Notes: generated from the sequence alone by a model not told the origin. Shown: positions 9,064 through 18,852, numbered from the stretch's first letter. The stretch is 64,000 nt of DNA from Anaerolineales bacterium (GCA_016929095.1 JAFGJM010000038.1:29419-93418), one strand, 5' to 3'. Translations and numbers: made by a program.

Positions 9064-10307
9064 CTATCTTTCACCTTCAATAAGGGTAATATTTGGCGCT
9101 TGAAAATGGACTTCCAGGTATAGCTCTGGCGCGCCTTCACACGTAAGGCATGTTCGGGCTTATTGCCCAACCAGTTCAGGATCTGTCTGGCAAGCGAATC
9201 TGGATTTGCCTTATTAGAAATGGTCAATGCATTTTCTTGTGCCAATTCTCGTAAAGCAGGCATGGGTGTAGAGATAACCGGCAGACCTAATAACCCGGCT
9301 TCAAGCACGGGCATACCAAATCCTTCCCGGTGGGAGGGCATCAACATGGCATCGGCTACCCGGTATAATTCAGAGACTATGTTATCCCCAATAAAATAAC
9401 CTGCATCCGGGTGCAAACCTGATTCATACACAAAGCGCATCTCATTTTCCACCCCCAGGCGACGGCGTAACTCCAACAGAGATTGATAATATGCCATACT
9501 GTCCGGATCGTGTGGATCTGGCGGACCGGTCAACACCAATTTTGGCCGACAGTTCAATTTCTTTATAGCCGCAACCAATTCAAGCGCAAATTCGATATTT
9601 TTCGCTTTTGTGACCCTTACCGGCATGAGAAATATAAGGTCGGCAGACAACAGATCTAAACGGTTCATTAACGCTGCACCCTCAATCGAAAGACCAAACA
9701 ACGTCACGGGATTCACCCCGTTGTAAACGATATGCACTTGCTCTGGGAGACAACCAAAGGTTTCAATAACCTCCTTTTGACGCTGCTCCGAAACCGCCAC
9801 ATATGTCACATCAGGGCGATATTTTTTCAACAATTCCCAGGGATACGCCGGATATACTTTATCTCGTGAGCTCGGACTGCTCCAGGTTAAATCATGGCAC
9901 CAGGCGATAGGGTGTTTGATCAATCCCTCATCCATAAGATGAAATAAAGCCGTAGTCAGGGGTAAGTTGAAATGTTTCGTCAGCACATTATGTACAATAA
10001 TATGGTCGTATTCCGCGAATAAGGGGCGCAAGCGGGCAGCCAGGGATTTCACAAGTCCATCAAATGTATCTGGGATTTCTCCCGAATTCAACCTGTCTGT
10101 TGCCGCAGAAATCTGTGGGTGTAATGTGTCAATTTCATCGATGCCAATAAAATCCACGCCGCGTGGCATTGCTGAGGCTTCCCCTCGACCGGCAATCACC
10201 GTGAGATCCAAACCAGCATCAGCAAACTGCTCGGCGTGAGCCTGGATGACAGACTCTACACCCCCAATCACTGGCGCAGTTGAATAATGCAATATGGCGG
10301 TTTTCAT
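9060..10307 (-). CDS. Glycosyltransferase, GT4-type (GT-B fold)
   Basis: The start is set at 10307 (MKTAILHYSTAPVIGGVE) because GGAGAAATTTAT precedes this ATG; the frame open to 10370 adds 21 residues unlike the family. The N-terminal domain has the Gly-rich nucleotide-sugar glycosyltransferase opening (PVIGGVESVIQAHAEQF). The C-terminal domain shows VYNGVNP, a FLMPVRVTKAKNIEFALE segment and the donor-binding E-x7-E motif region EGFGMPVLEAGLLGLPVIST. It lies between the trehalose-phosphate synthase and phosphatase genes, overlapping the latter by four bases. A glycosyltransferase inside an otsA-otsB pair suggests that the trehalose, or its phosphate, may be further glycosylated, or that the enzyme uses the same sugar pool. 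Acceptor unknown. Confidence 0.85.
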   Translation of the reverse strand: MKTAILHYSTAPVIGGVESVIQAHAEQFADAGLDLTVIAGRGEASAMPRGVDFIGIDEIDTLHPQISAATDRLNSGEIPDTFDGLVKSLAARLRPLFAEYDHIIVHNVLTKHFNLPLTTALFHLMDEGLIKHPIAWCHDLTWSSPSSRDKVYPAYPWELLKKYRPDVTYVAVSEQRQKEVIETFGCLPEQVHIVYNGVNPVTLFGLSIEGAALMNRLDLLSADLIFLMPVRVTKAKNIEFALELVAAIKKLNCRPKLVLTGPPDPHDPDSMAYYQSLLELRRRLGVENEMRFVYESGLHPDAGYFIGDNIVSELYRVADAMLMPSHREGFGMPVLEAGLLGLPVISTPMPALRELAQENALTISNKANPDSLARQILNWLGNKPEHALRVKARQSYTWKSIFKRQILPLLKVKDR

Positions 10308-10394
10308 ATAAATTTCTCCATAATGATAGGTCGCAGGGGCATCGCCTCTTTTCAAGAGACTGTTTATCAAAGAGACCAGAATTTAGACAATAAA

Positions 10395-11927
10395 CTAATA
10401 ACCGAATTTTCCAATCTCCTTGATCTGTTTACAGAACCAATCCACAATATCATTTTCTTCTACCAGCCAACGCAATCGGTTGGCGCGGATTTTGCGTTCT
10501 TCATCAGACATGGTCAATGCTTGATGGAGCGCCTCAGCCGTGGCGTATATATCACAGGGGGAAATGACCAGCGCCCCCGATTCCAGTTGTTCGCTCGCAC
10601 CAGTTCGCTCCGAAAGCACCAAAACCCCGTCTCTTTGATTTACAACCGGGCCTTCTTTGGCAACCAGGTTCATTCCATCCGCAATCGAATTCACCAACAA
10701 CACATCATATAATTGAAGCGCAGCCACAGCCCCGGGGTAATTTTCCCCAATCATTACACGGATAGGCTCCCACTCGCTAGTGCCAAATTGCGAGTTGACC
10801 CATCCGGCGGCAGCCATGATTTTATTGTGGTAATCATGGTATTCATCCACATCCAGCCTGGAGGGTACCAATAATGCGATGAACTTCACTTTTCCGTGGT
10901 GCTCCGGGTGCAGCTCTAACATCTCACCAAAAGACTGAAAACCGCGCACAATATTTTTACTCGGATCGGTACGGTCAACGCGCAATATCAATTGCTGCCC
11001 TTTGATCATTTCTTCAAATTGAGTACGTTGTTGTTGCGTTTCAGGTGAGCCCGCCATTTCCTTTATTGCGGGCACATCGATAGATATCGGAAAATTGCAC
11101 ACAATGGTGGCATGATTCCGATACCAGACCCGGCGATGTTTATAATTGACACTCGTGCCGGGTAAATGCGATTCAACCGATTGAAGAAAATTTAGCACGT
11201 CCTCCCGGGTCTGAAAACCAAGTAAATCTACTGCACATAAGCCATCCAGGATTTCTTTACGCATTCTGGATGGTAAGATACGCAACTCCTCCGATCCCGG
11301 CCAGGGAATGTGAACAAAATGTGTCAGAGTAACTTTGCGAGAGCGGCGTGTTCTACGCATTAGCCTGCGTAGCATACGCGGTAATAAATATAGATGGTAA
11401 TCTTGCAGCATCACCAACGACCGACCCGGCGCGGCTTTTATGTGCTGAGCTACTGTTTGAGCAAACTTCCGATTCGCTTCTGCGTAACCCTGATCCCAGG
11501 CTTTCCAGGTATCGCGATTGATGTTTGGTCCTGAAACAAAATCCCACATCGAGTGTTGAATGAACCATAACAATGGATTGGATATGACGTTGTAATAACC
11601 GTTATAAATATCTTCATCAATGGGGATGAGATGAAGGTCGATAGTTCGTCCATTTTCACCGATTTCCACCTCTCCCCATCCCCATTCCTTCTCAAGGTCG
11701 CCTATGGCCGCGGCAATCCAACTGATATCCACGCTTTTTGCCAGACCCAAAAGGGCCGTGACCAAACCTCCGCCGCCTCGTTGGATCTTTACTGTGCCAT
11801 CTTCATCCCTGGAAAAACTGGCCGGCCCCCGATTGGAAACAACGATCAAGGATCGTCCTTCCAGTAATGCTTCCGGTTCACAATTCCCGGGATATTCTTC
11901 GGGGGTCGATTGTCCCTTTTCAAACAT
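10395..11927 (-). CDS. otsA: Alpha,alpha-trehalose-phosphate synthase-like GT20 enzyme
   Basis: Transfers glucose from a nucleotide sugar to glucose 6-phosphate (trehalose route). GT20 hallmarks visible: the N-terminal VVSNRGPASF with Gly-rich loop RGGGGLVTALLG, NPLLWFIQHSMWDF, LQDYHLYLLPRMLR, THFVHIPWPG, RVDRTDPSKNIVRGF, and DGMNLVAKEG with NQRDGVLVLSERTGA for donor binding. The length, 510 residues, is close to OtsA. The classical HDYHL has Q in place of the first H, and the usual SEFAGA is SERTGA; both match a bacterial GT20 subgroup as I remember it, so substrate choice could differ (for example glucosylglycerol phosphate). It begins 18 bases after the hydrolase gene, with GAGG ahead of the ATG. 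Confidence 0.85.
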   Translation of the reverse strand: MFEKGQSTPEEYPGNCEPEALLEGRSLIVVSNRGPASFSRDEDGTVKIQRGGGGLVTALLGLAKSVDISWIAAAIGDLEKEWGWGEVEIGENGRTIDLHLIPIDEDIYNGYYNVISNPLLWFIQHSMWDFVSGPNINRDTWKAWDQGYAEANRKFAQTVAQHIKAAPGRSLVMLQDYHLYLLPRMLRRLMRRTRRSRKVTLTHFVHIPWPGSEELRILPSRMRKEILDGLCAVDLLGFQTREDVLNFLQSVESHLPGTSVNYKHRRVWYRNHATIVCNFPISIDVPAIKEMAGSPETQQQRTQFEEMIKGQQLILRVDRTDPSKNIVRGFQSFGEMLELHPEHHGKVKFIALLVPSRLDVDEYHDYHNKIMAAAGWVNSQFGTSEWEPIRVMIGENYPGAVAALQLYDVLLVNSIADGMNLVAKEGPVVNQRDGVLVLSERTGASEQLESGALVISPCDIYATAEALHQALTMSDEERKIRANRLRWLVEENDIVDWFCKQIKEIGKFGY

Positions 11928-11945
11928 CTGCGCCTCGTTTCCTGG

Positions 11946-13703
11946 CTAATCCTCTTCCCGGCTTGCCTGGATGGCTAAATCGATAAACACAGCCGAGGTC
12001 CATCCAAACATATTAACAGCCTTCGCCGGAGGAATACCCGTCTCGGCTCCATAATACTCGTAAATATCCTTTTGGCTTAGAATCATCTCAAGCGTGCGGT
12101 CACGCAGCTCTTTGGCCAGAGTGTTTTCGCCGTTTATTTTTAAAGCTTCTATGAAGAAATAATTGATATTTGCCCAAACTGGCCCTCGCCACATGGTATC
12201 CGGATCGTAATGTGGGTCGTTGCGCGCTACGGTTGGTAATACATAAGGTCCCCAAAACATCTCCGGATCTTTTAGGTGCGAAATCAAACGATTGTTGATT
12301 TCTTCGGGTAACTGCCCCGTCCATAGTGGGTAGAGGTTGAAAGGCGTAACTACACGTACCGGTTGGTGGTCTTTAAGCACCCAGAAAAGCCCCGCATCGG
12401 CATCCCAAAAATGTGTGATCATTCTTGTCACTATGGCTGTTGCACGTCGTTTCCACATTGCCGCTTCCGCATCCATTTGAATTATCTCGGCGATTTTAGC
12501 GAGTGACATTATTTGTATGCAAAGGTAAGTATTCAACTCCGGCGATTCAACCGGCATGCCCTCATCCCACAAGGGGCTGTCATCTAACCCGGATGAATAG
12601 GGGTGGTTATATTGAACAAGCCCATCGCCGTCATCATCATTCATCGATACCCACCAGGCATTCAGACGTACAAGCGGCACATAGATTTCGCGTAAAAAAT
12701 CAATGTTCGGGTCGGTTTCGTGAAGTTTGAGAGCTGCCCAGGCCAGGATAGGTGGTTTTGTGACTTCCCCGCTGATTGGGTGATCAATTGTAGAAACAAT
12801 ACCTTCATCGTAAATGACATCTGGCAGCATACCATTCGGTAACTGATGCGCCAATATCGAACGAATCTGATTACGCGCCAATTCGGCGTCTACATAACGG
12901 TATGCCAGCGCATGCATGGCGTTGTCCCATAACCATAATCCAACATATCCCAATTTCGAGGGCGTCATGGCTTCGTAGATCACGTTTCCTTGCGGGCTGA
13001 TCAGATTGTTTGCCATGACCCACCACGCATAAGCATATGTGCGCACGTATTTTCGATTCACGTCAGGAATCTGATCGAACCAGGAAAGCCAGCGTTTTTT
13101 AGCAGCCTGACGCAGGTCGGAAAACTTGCACAATGGGGAAACGACCCGGTCTGCATGGTAAATGCCAATCGTGGTCGTGCAATCCGGCTCAGCGCTGACT
13201 ATAAATTCCACCTCATAGCCGCCTTCAACTGGGTTAATCTGGTTACGTACCACCTCACCGGTGGTGTTATAGATCAAATTGCGCACCGACATAAACTTTC
13301 CCCCTTGTTCTGTAATGCGCCAATATTGAGGAAACACATGAAATCTGAAACCACATATTTTCCCGGCAGGGAGTGAAAAAGCGATAGTTTGTTCGTCTTG
13401 AAAAACAAGTTCAAAATCTCCTAACCGGGTATGGATTTGTAAACAATGCGGACTGCTGGTCACCGTGAATTCTAATTCATGGCTCTCCGCGTCAATTAAA
13501 CAAAGATCCTGAATAAACGGAGCCCGATTTAAATAAGCTTCTATGTTTGGTTCGAGTTGCGTGAGACGTTCAGCCAGTTTGATGTATAGCCGGCTCAAAT
13601 TCGAGTACCTAAAGACAAGCAAGCGGGAACCGCGCTCGCTGAATGGTACTTGCGAAGTATCGATGTGGTTATGCAAAATATTAAGATAATCATCCCCATT
13701 CAT
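11946..13703 (-). CDS. Glycoside hydrolase, trehalase / GH63-like (alpha/alpha)6 barrel
   Basis: A 585-residue protein. After a beta-sandwich-like N-terminal half comes an (alpha/alpha)6-barrel region: RTYAYAWWVMANNLIS, LGYVGLWLWDNAMHALAYR, HQLPNGMLPDVI, KPPILAWAALKL, YSSGLDDSPLWDEG and DTMWRGPVWANINYFFIEAL. The WLWDNAMH and GLDDSP elements and the late MWRGPVW are typical of the MGH/GH63/trehalase group, where an Asp and a late Glu act as acid and base. Candidate substrates are trehalose, glucosylglycerate or mannosylglycerate; the sequence alone does not decide. It is the first gene of the operon with otsA, GT4 and otsB. A hydrolase ahead of the synthesis genes suggests turnover of the same solute. 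Confidence 0.8.
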   Translation of the reverse strand: MNGDDYLNILHNHIDTSQVPFSERGSRLLVFRYSNLSRLYIKLAERLTQLEPNIEAYLNRAPFIQDLCLIDAESHELEFTVTSSPHCLQIHTRLGDFELVFQDEQTIAFSLPAGKICGFRFHVFPQYWRITEQGGKFMSVRNLIYNTTGEVVRNQINPVEGGYEVEFIVSAEPDCTTTIGIYHADRVVSPLCKFSDLRQAAKKRWLSWFDQIPDVNRKYVRTYAYAWWVMANNLISPQGNVIYEAMTPSKLGYVGLWLWDNAMHALAYRYVDAELARNQIRSILAHQLPNGMLPDVIYDEGIVSTIDHPISGEVTKPPILAWAALKLHETDPNIDFLREIYVPLVRLNAWWVSMNDDDGDGLVQYNHPYSSGLDDSPLWDEGMPVESPELNTYLCIQIMSLAKIAEIIQMDAEAAMWKRRATAIVTRMITHFWDADAGLFWVLKDHQPVRVVTPFNLYPLWTGQLPEEINNRLISHLKDPEMFWGPYVLPTVARNDPHYDPDTMWRGPVWANINYFFIEALKINGENTLAKELRDRTLEMILSQKDIYEYYGAETGIPPAKAVNMFGWTSAVFIDLAIQASREED

Positions 13704-13978
13704 AAGCCTATGAATTTCTCCATTATGTCGATTTTCTTCAAATGCATCGAATCCTTCAGCATTGATAAAAAATAGTCTACCTTATCCCAAAAGGGATGTC
13801 AAATTGACGTCCTTGTAACACCGAAAACGGTTCCGGTAAGCCCTTTTACATGGTCGCCAGCCTGCAAACATAGCGTATCGTTGTGGAAAAGCGAACCACT
13901 GTACGCAACCTGACAGCCGCCAGGGATAATCTGACACAAATGTTTGCTTATCTCAAAAATTTATTTATTTTATGAGTC

Positions 13979-15151
13979 TCAAGAAGCATATCGCAATATG
14001 GCTGCAACACATTCACCGCCAGGCATTTCTTCGAGGGGAAAGGCATAAACTTTACCCGAGTTAACCAATGTTTCCTCAACGGCAAAATCCAGTAAATCTC
14101 GATTCTCGGGATTAGGATCAGGTTCAATAACGACCGCATCATGATGGGTGTCGTATCTTCCCCACTTTTGTAAACCCAGGGAAACCATTAATGTTTCAAC
14201 CTGACCGTGCCTGGCCTTTTTCACAACCGTTTCCAGATCGTTCGATGCTAACAGGCTTTTTTGACTATGCAACAATTCGAATTTTTCTCGGGCTTGTTCC
14301 TTGTTTTTGGTGAAAATTGGTTCCACTAACTCCCAGGTGCTTTGTTGCAAATCCTTCTCGCTTACCTGTTCCGGATTCCCTTCCAGCCCCTCGTCCAGCA
14401 ATCCGGCATATGTATTCGCCTGATGATAAATGGGCAGCAGGTAATCCACGCCGACTAAAACCATTGGAATAGTCTGGTCATCAAGCAGGCTAATTATTCC
14501 TTTATCCACACTTTGAAAGTAACGAAGGATATCCACTTTCTTTCTTTCATCAGATTTTGCTCCGTGTCCGTGAAATACAGACCGGCGCAACCCTTCTCTG
14601 CCTGAACTGCTGACGCTGGTTCTAAATCCCAAATGCTTCTCCGGATCATTCATCCATAACGCCTCTTGCATATTGGTGGGAACACCTTCCAGATCGACTG
14701 TATCGATAGTATCTCTAGTGCCCAACATGAGGCGTATTTCATTCATGCTGATCGCTAAAATATAATATTGCCCATCACCGCTAAGCAAAGGAAGCAGCGG
14801 TTTTACGTGGAAAAATTTTGATACCAAGACAAAGTCATCAAACCTGGCTGGCAACCGATAGGTTCGGAAAAAGTTAGCGGTCAGGAAAATCGCCAACCCG
14901 TCACTCTGATGGTCCCAGAAATGGCGATTGAGTTGTAATTTCTCGATGGGTTGCATCAGCTCCTGAACATCCGGCATGCGTAACCCATACATGAGCAGCA
15001 TATCCTGCGCCTGGGTCACGAGGTTCTTAAGCCTGATGGGATCCTGCTGCTGCGCCTTCCCGAAACGATGGGTAGGCATGTACAAAGAGATACACCAATC
15101 CCCTGATATCTCCATAAGAGACATGATGTCTTTTCTTTTTAGAATATCCAT
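13979..15151 (-). CDS. baeRF-like protein (bacterial archaeo-eukaryotic release factor family)
   Basis: The frame is open to 15388, but the real start is the ATG at 15151, preceded by AAAGGAG; the longer version would overlap the upstream membrane-protein gene. The 390-residue product begins MDILKRKDIMSLMEISGDWC and has ISLYMPTHRFGKAQQQDPIRLKNLV, the N-terminal signature of baeRF family 3/7-type proteins, and an eRF1-like middle part (YYILAISMNEIRLMLG). The C-terminal third (PMVLVGVDYLLPIYHQANTY and VETLMVSLGLQKWGRYDTHH) matches the L7Ae/eRF1 domain layout. Such proteins are proposed to act in ribosome rescue or translation stress, without experimental proof for most families. It is co-transcribed with the BrkB-type gene 14 bases upstream. 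Confidence 0.65.
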   Translation of the reverse strand: MDILKRKDIMSLMEISGDWCISLYMPTHRFGKAQQQDPIRLKNLVTQAQDMLLMYGLRMPDVQELMQPIEKLQLNRHFWDHQSDGLAIFLTANFFRTYRLPARFDDFVLVSKFFHVKPLLPLLSGDGQYYILAISMNEIRLMLGTRDTIDTVDLEGVPTNMQEALWMNDPEKHLGFRTSVSSSGREGLRRSVFHGHGAKSDERKKVDILRYFQSVDKGIISLLDDQTIPMVLVGVDYLLPIYHQANTYAGLLDEGLEGNPEQVSEKDLQQSTWELVEPIFTKNKEQAREKFELLHSQKSLLASNDLETVVKKARHGQVETLMVSLGLQKWGRYDTHHDAVVIEPDPNPENRDLLDFAVEETLVNSGKVYAFPLEEMPGGECVAAILRYAS

Positions 15152-15165
15152 TAGAACACTCCTTT

Positions 15166-16056
15166 CTATGGTTTTAATGGATTTTGTTTTTCTCGGCGGT
15201 CTATCGCCGCTGCGAGATGGGCTCCGAATAAGGTGATATTCGATAGGATATAGATTAGAAAAAGCAAAGCCACAATGGCGCCCAACGAGCCATAGACCAA
15301 CTGGTAGCGCCCCAAGCCGCTTCTCAAATACCAGGAAAAACCCCACAAGGCAACTTCCCAGGCAACCGAAGCGACCAATGCCCCCCAAAAAGTGGCTTTA
15401 AGATGTACATCTTTTGTAGGTATCCAACGGTAAAGCGCCAGGAAAAGGAAAAAAATGATTATCATCGATCCAATTGTGGAAAGAACCCTCCACAAATTTT
15501 GGCTTACGGATAATCCATTTCCATTTTCCTTGAGAAACAATTCTGTAACGCCGATTGCACCGAATGAAAGGATAAGAAATATGCTTATCCCTATCGTAAT
15601 TCCAATTCCAATCAATCGTATTTCTAAAAAATTTCGCCGGGATGCCTTTGGCCATGCCAGGGAGATATTGTTCGCCAGATTTGAAAACATGCCGGAAGCA
15701 GACCAAAGCAACATTAACAAACCCAGGATTCCAACAGTGCCGCGAGCATCCAGCATTTGATCAAGGTTTTCGCTGATCAACTCTGATGATACAGGGATAG
15801 CCGCCTGGATGAATTGAGTCAATTCGCGATATAACATTGGGCCGTCCAGAAAGAAACTTCCAATGGCGATGATGACCAGAAAAAGAGGAAAAAGAGAAAA
15901 AATCGTGTAATACGCTAAAGCAGCTGCCGCTTGAGAAGCTCGAGCCCGCCCATATGTCATGATCGTATTCTTTAGAATATCAAGATGCCCTTTAAAGAAT
16001 TGGTTTACATATCGATATATATCTTTTATTATAGTCATCATGTTGGCTGTATACAT
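15166..16056 (-). CDS. YihY/BrkB-family inner membrane protein
   Basis: A 296-residue polytopic membrane protein of the YihY/virulence factor BrkB family (once misnamed ribonuclease BN). Family signs are the N-terminal RASQAAAALAYYTIFSLFPLFLVIIAIG and about six transmembrane helices (around 45-65, 100-125, 150-175, 195-220, 230-250, 255-280), plus SASGMFSNLANNISLAW between helices 2 and 3. The role is not established; links to stress and envelope processes are reported for some members. The start is uncertain: ATG at 16056 and two later ATGs (16041, 16038) are all possible, none with a strong Shine-Dalgarno. It shares a transcript with the baeRF-like gene. Confidence 0.85.
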   Translation of the reverse strand: MYTANMMTIIKDIYRYVNQFFKGHLDILKNTIMTYGRARASQAAAALAYYTIFSLFPLFLVIIAIGSFFLDGPMLYRELTQFIQAAIPVSSELISENLDQMLDARGTVGILGLLMLLWSASGMFSNLANNISLAWPKASRRNFLEIRLIGIGITIGISIFLILSFGAIGVTELFLKENGNGLSVSQNLWRVLSTIGSMIIIFFLFLALYRWIPTKDVHLKATFWGALVASVAWEVALWGFSWYLRSGLGRYQLVYGSLGAIVALLFLIYILSNITLFGAHLAAAIDRREKQNPLKP

Positions 16057-16279
16057 GACTCACTTATCTTTTACTTTTTTATAAGTCGATGATCCTGCCG
16101 CCTTCAACACCCACTGCGATGAATCCACTCCAATAGAAAAACTTTAGATGGATCTTTATGCAATTGTATTGGGTAAGTCGGAGCTTGTTTCCATGAATTG
16201 CCCCGATCATTGAAATAATTTTACAGTTATATTCTTGTCACCTCCATTATAAAGCATGAGGATATCAGGAAAAGTTTTA

Positions 16280-17008
16280 TCAGGTTTTCTTATACAGGTT
16301 CCACAAAGCCTTTAAAACCTGCTCGAGCCTGCTCCCTAAAACCTCACCGCCCGTTGTGGTTACATCGTCTGAATTATCCAGCACAACATATGGTATTCGA
16401 AAACCTTTTATCGTCAAATAATACGGGTCCTCGCGGCTGATTTCGTCCCAATCCGTTTCCTTGTATAGATGTTCCATTTTTGATTTTGGCAAAGAATGTT
16501 CCAAAATACTGTCGGGTCTATCAGGGTTGAAGCGTTTGCGATTTTTCCGCAAGGATTCTTCCCAGCTAACATCGATATATAGAATTGCCAGTTTATCGAG
16601 GATTTTAGGCGATAAATGTGAAAACGCCGATCGATACCCGCCATGTTCCTTGCCGCGTGAGAATTCGATCATGGTTGTAATTGTTACCGTGTAAGCAGGG
16701 TTATCGCGCTGTTTCTTCTCGTATTCCAATCCAATACGTTCGATCAATAAATTCCAAAAATGCTGCCCGAGGAAATATCCTGCCTGGTCTGTATGCAGTC
16801 TTGGATGCCCCATCTTCTCAAGAAGTGTATCTTCCTCGAACCATGTCCATAACATGGGAAAATCGTCGATCTCTTCGAATTGGCCTATATGAAAACGATT
16901 TATACGCTCATGCAATGGTGTTTTTTTAAGGAAGTCGATGACCTCGGATTTCCCGGCAGCCGGCCTGGCTACTAACAGAATGATATCGAAAATCTTTTTT
17001 TCTTCCAT
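16280..17008 (-). CDS. P-loop NTPase, kinase-like, function unknown
   Basis: A 242-residue soluble protein with an N-terminal Walker A-like loop, ILLVARPAAGKSEVIDFL (about residues 10-27). The classical first Gly is replaced by Ala (AxxxxGKS). A possible Walker B-like segment is DKLAILYIDVSWEESLRKNRKRFNPDRPDS-type sequence around residue 135-160, with a basic lid-like stretch as in nucleoside or gluconate kinases. No substrate signature is recognised. It stands alone between the BrkB gene and the MscS gene, both on the same strand, with gaps of 223 and 107 bases. Confidence 0.7.
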   Translation of the reverse strand: MEEKKIFDIILLVARPAAGKSEVIDFLKKTPLHERINRFHIGQFEEIDDFPMLWTWFEEDTLLEKMGHPRLHTDQAGYFLGQHFWNLLIERIGLEYEKKQRDNPAYTVTITTMIEFSRGKEHGGYRSAFSHLSPKILDKLAILYIDVSWEESLRKNRKRFNPDRPDSILEHSLPKSKMEHLYKETDWDEISREDPYYLTIKGFRIPYVVLDNSDDVTTTGGEVLGSRLEQVLKALWNLYKKT

Positions 17009-17115
17009 TTTATATGTCCATTGTCTTTATAAAATATCGAACACTTGACTATTTATTCGATTTCACCACCACTTTATCAGAGTCTGATGATTGAAAATCA
17101 TATCGAAACATGTTC

Positions 17116-18609
17116 TCACTCACCCTCCGAATCACTCTGTTTTAATAAATTACCGCCCTCCTTCGGTATCCGGGCGCGGCGCGCTTGCTCTTGAATTTCT
17201 TCCGCTTCACTACCCAGCTCTGTTTCGATAGATTCGGGACTTTTCTCTTCAATCCCATGGGGTTTTCCAGGTTCGGATGGCAATGTGGCTCGTTTCAACG
17301 CTTGTTCAGATTTTATCCATTGCACGGGAATACCCTCGGGAAAGATCACTTCTCTGGCATCGTCTGGCATGGAAATCTCTGCCTCCTGGAAGGCTTGTTT
17401 TATCTGATTCATAACAGAGGATTTCACTTTAATTAAGCTGTTCTGTTTGCCATCCAGCCAAAAGAACACATGCAAGTTTACGGTAGCGCTTCCCAGGTTG
17501 TCGACCATAACCAATGGTTCCGGCTCCTTCAATACATTTGGGTGGTCTTCCAAAACCTTCAAGGCAATTTTCTGCGCCTGAGAAACCGATGTGTCATATC
17601 CAATGCCAATGATGAAATCTGTCCGGCGGTTTGGATTGCTCGAATAATTAAAAACGTTACTTTTGTAGACTGTGGCATTGGGAATCTGCACGATGGTTCC
17701 ATCTAAGGTCATAAGTACTGTCACGCGAATAGTTAATGCCTGCACGTACCCTAATATACCGTCGATTTCGACCAGATCATTGGTTTGAAATGGGTCTTGC
17801 AAGCTTAGAAATATGCTTGCCAGAAAATTCTCGGTGATATCACGAAAAGCAATACCCACGACCAGACCCAAAAGCCCCGTGCCGCCAACCACTGCCGTGG
17901 CTGCATTGGTTAAACCTGCTACCTGCAAAATGACGTAAAAACCAATCAATAGAATGATGATGCCAAGCGTATATGCCGCCACATTACTGAGTAATGGGTT
18001 ATCAAGATGGCGATGTAAGGATTCGCGAGCAGCATTCATGCTGATGCGCATGATGATCCATGTCACCAATAAAATAAGCAGGCTGAGAATGATCAAGGGT
18101 ATGGCGCGTATCAGATTGACCCAAAAATCCTTGATTTCGGTGAGAGCGGGTTGAAAATCCCACATGGAAGGCTGAATCAACTCGATTGAATTAACCACGG
18201 CAACTACATCCTGTGTATTTTTAGCTAATTCCTCAGCCCAATTTTTGTAATCCTCCTTTTTTGTTTGCCCCTTAAGAAATACGATACCCTCTTTTACTTC
18301 CACCTCAGGATTAACAAACCACCCGGTTGATTCAAGGATCCTTGCTAAGCGTTGGCTGATCTCATCATCGCGGGCAGCAGGGACAACATTTACTTCATTG
18401 GGCGCTTGGATGGGTCCATTCTCTTCTTCAGGAGCTGGCGTTGTATCCGAGCCGCTCTGAGCCAATGCCGGTGAGGGAAACGCCATACAACCAATGAAAA
18501 ATAAAAGGAAAAGTAAACCAGTGAGATTGATGAATTGTCGATGGTAGTCAGGAACCTTTAGGGTGTTATTTTTTTGTTTGATTATCGATAAAGCCCAAAT
18601 TCGATACAT
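17116..18609 (-). CDS. MscS-family mechanosensitive channel with N-terminal BON domain
   Basis: The start is moved from 18666 to ATG 18609, which follows AGGAGATAAC. Residues about 25-50 form a signal-like hydrophobic segment. Residues about 60-145 form a BON domain (SQRLARILESTGWFVNPEVE ... GIVFLKGQTKKEDYKNWAEE) outside the membrane. Three transmembrane helices follow: RAIPLIILSLLILLVTWIIM, AYTLGIIILLIGFYVILQV, and the pore helix TAVVGGTGLLGLVVGIAFRD. The MscS beta domain (SLQDPFQTNDLVEIDGILGYV) and alpha/beta vestibule (RRTDFIIGIGYDT) come next, then a Glu-rich tail. It should release solutes under hypo-osmotic shock. BON domains bind membranes or other envelope parts. It lies near a compatible-solute operon. 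Confidence 0.88.
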   Translation of the reverse strand: MYRIWALSIIKQKNNTLKVPDYHRQFINLTGLLFLLFFIGCMAFPSPALAQSGSDTTPAPEEENGPIQAPNEVNVVPAARDDEISQRLARILESTGWFVNPEVEVKEGIVFLKGQTKKEDYKNWAEELAKNTQDVVAVVNSIELIQPSMWDFQPALTEIKDFWVNLIRAIPLIILSLLILLVTWIIMRISMNAARESLHRHLDNPLLSNVAAYTLGIIILLIGFYVILQVAGLTNAATAVVGGTGLLGLVVGIAFRDITENFLASIFLSLQDPFQTNDLVEIDGILGYVQALTIRVTVLMTLDGTIVQIPNATVYKSNVFNYSSNPNRRTDFIIGIGYDTSVSQAQKIALKVLEDHPNVLKEPEPLVMVDNLGSATVNLHVFFWLDGKQNSLIKVKSSVMNQIKQAFQEAEISMPDDAREVIFPEGIPVQWIKSEQALKRATLPSEPGKPHGIEEKSPESIETELGSEAEEIQEQARRARIPKEGGNLLKQSDSEGE

Positions 18610-18852
18610 GTTATCTCCTTTCCTGTACTGTGCATCGCACGCTTCAGATAAAATCGAATAGATCATAATTCCTTTCGATTTCTTGTTCCAATATAAGCAT
18701 TATATTGTATATTATTATTATTCGATTTATGCATATCACATTAAATTACTGAATCACACGGCAAAAAATTAATGATATAAATAATTGTTTATCTAAGCAT
18801 GCAAATTTGATTGTTTTTAGAGGTAACACGACCGGCTATATTCCGGCTGCAA

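Noticed and set aside
10287..10712. Plus-strand ORF of 141 aa across otsA and the GT4 gene start
   Set aside because: Shadow of otsA; no recognisable motif and it crosses an intercistronic gap.
13704..13978. Possible small gene between the hydrolase and baeRF-like genes
   Set aside because: Only antisense or short frames with no ribosome binding site; AT-rich region with no feature I can support.
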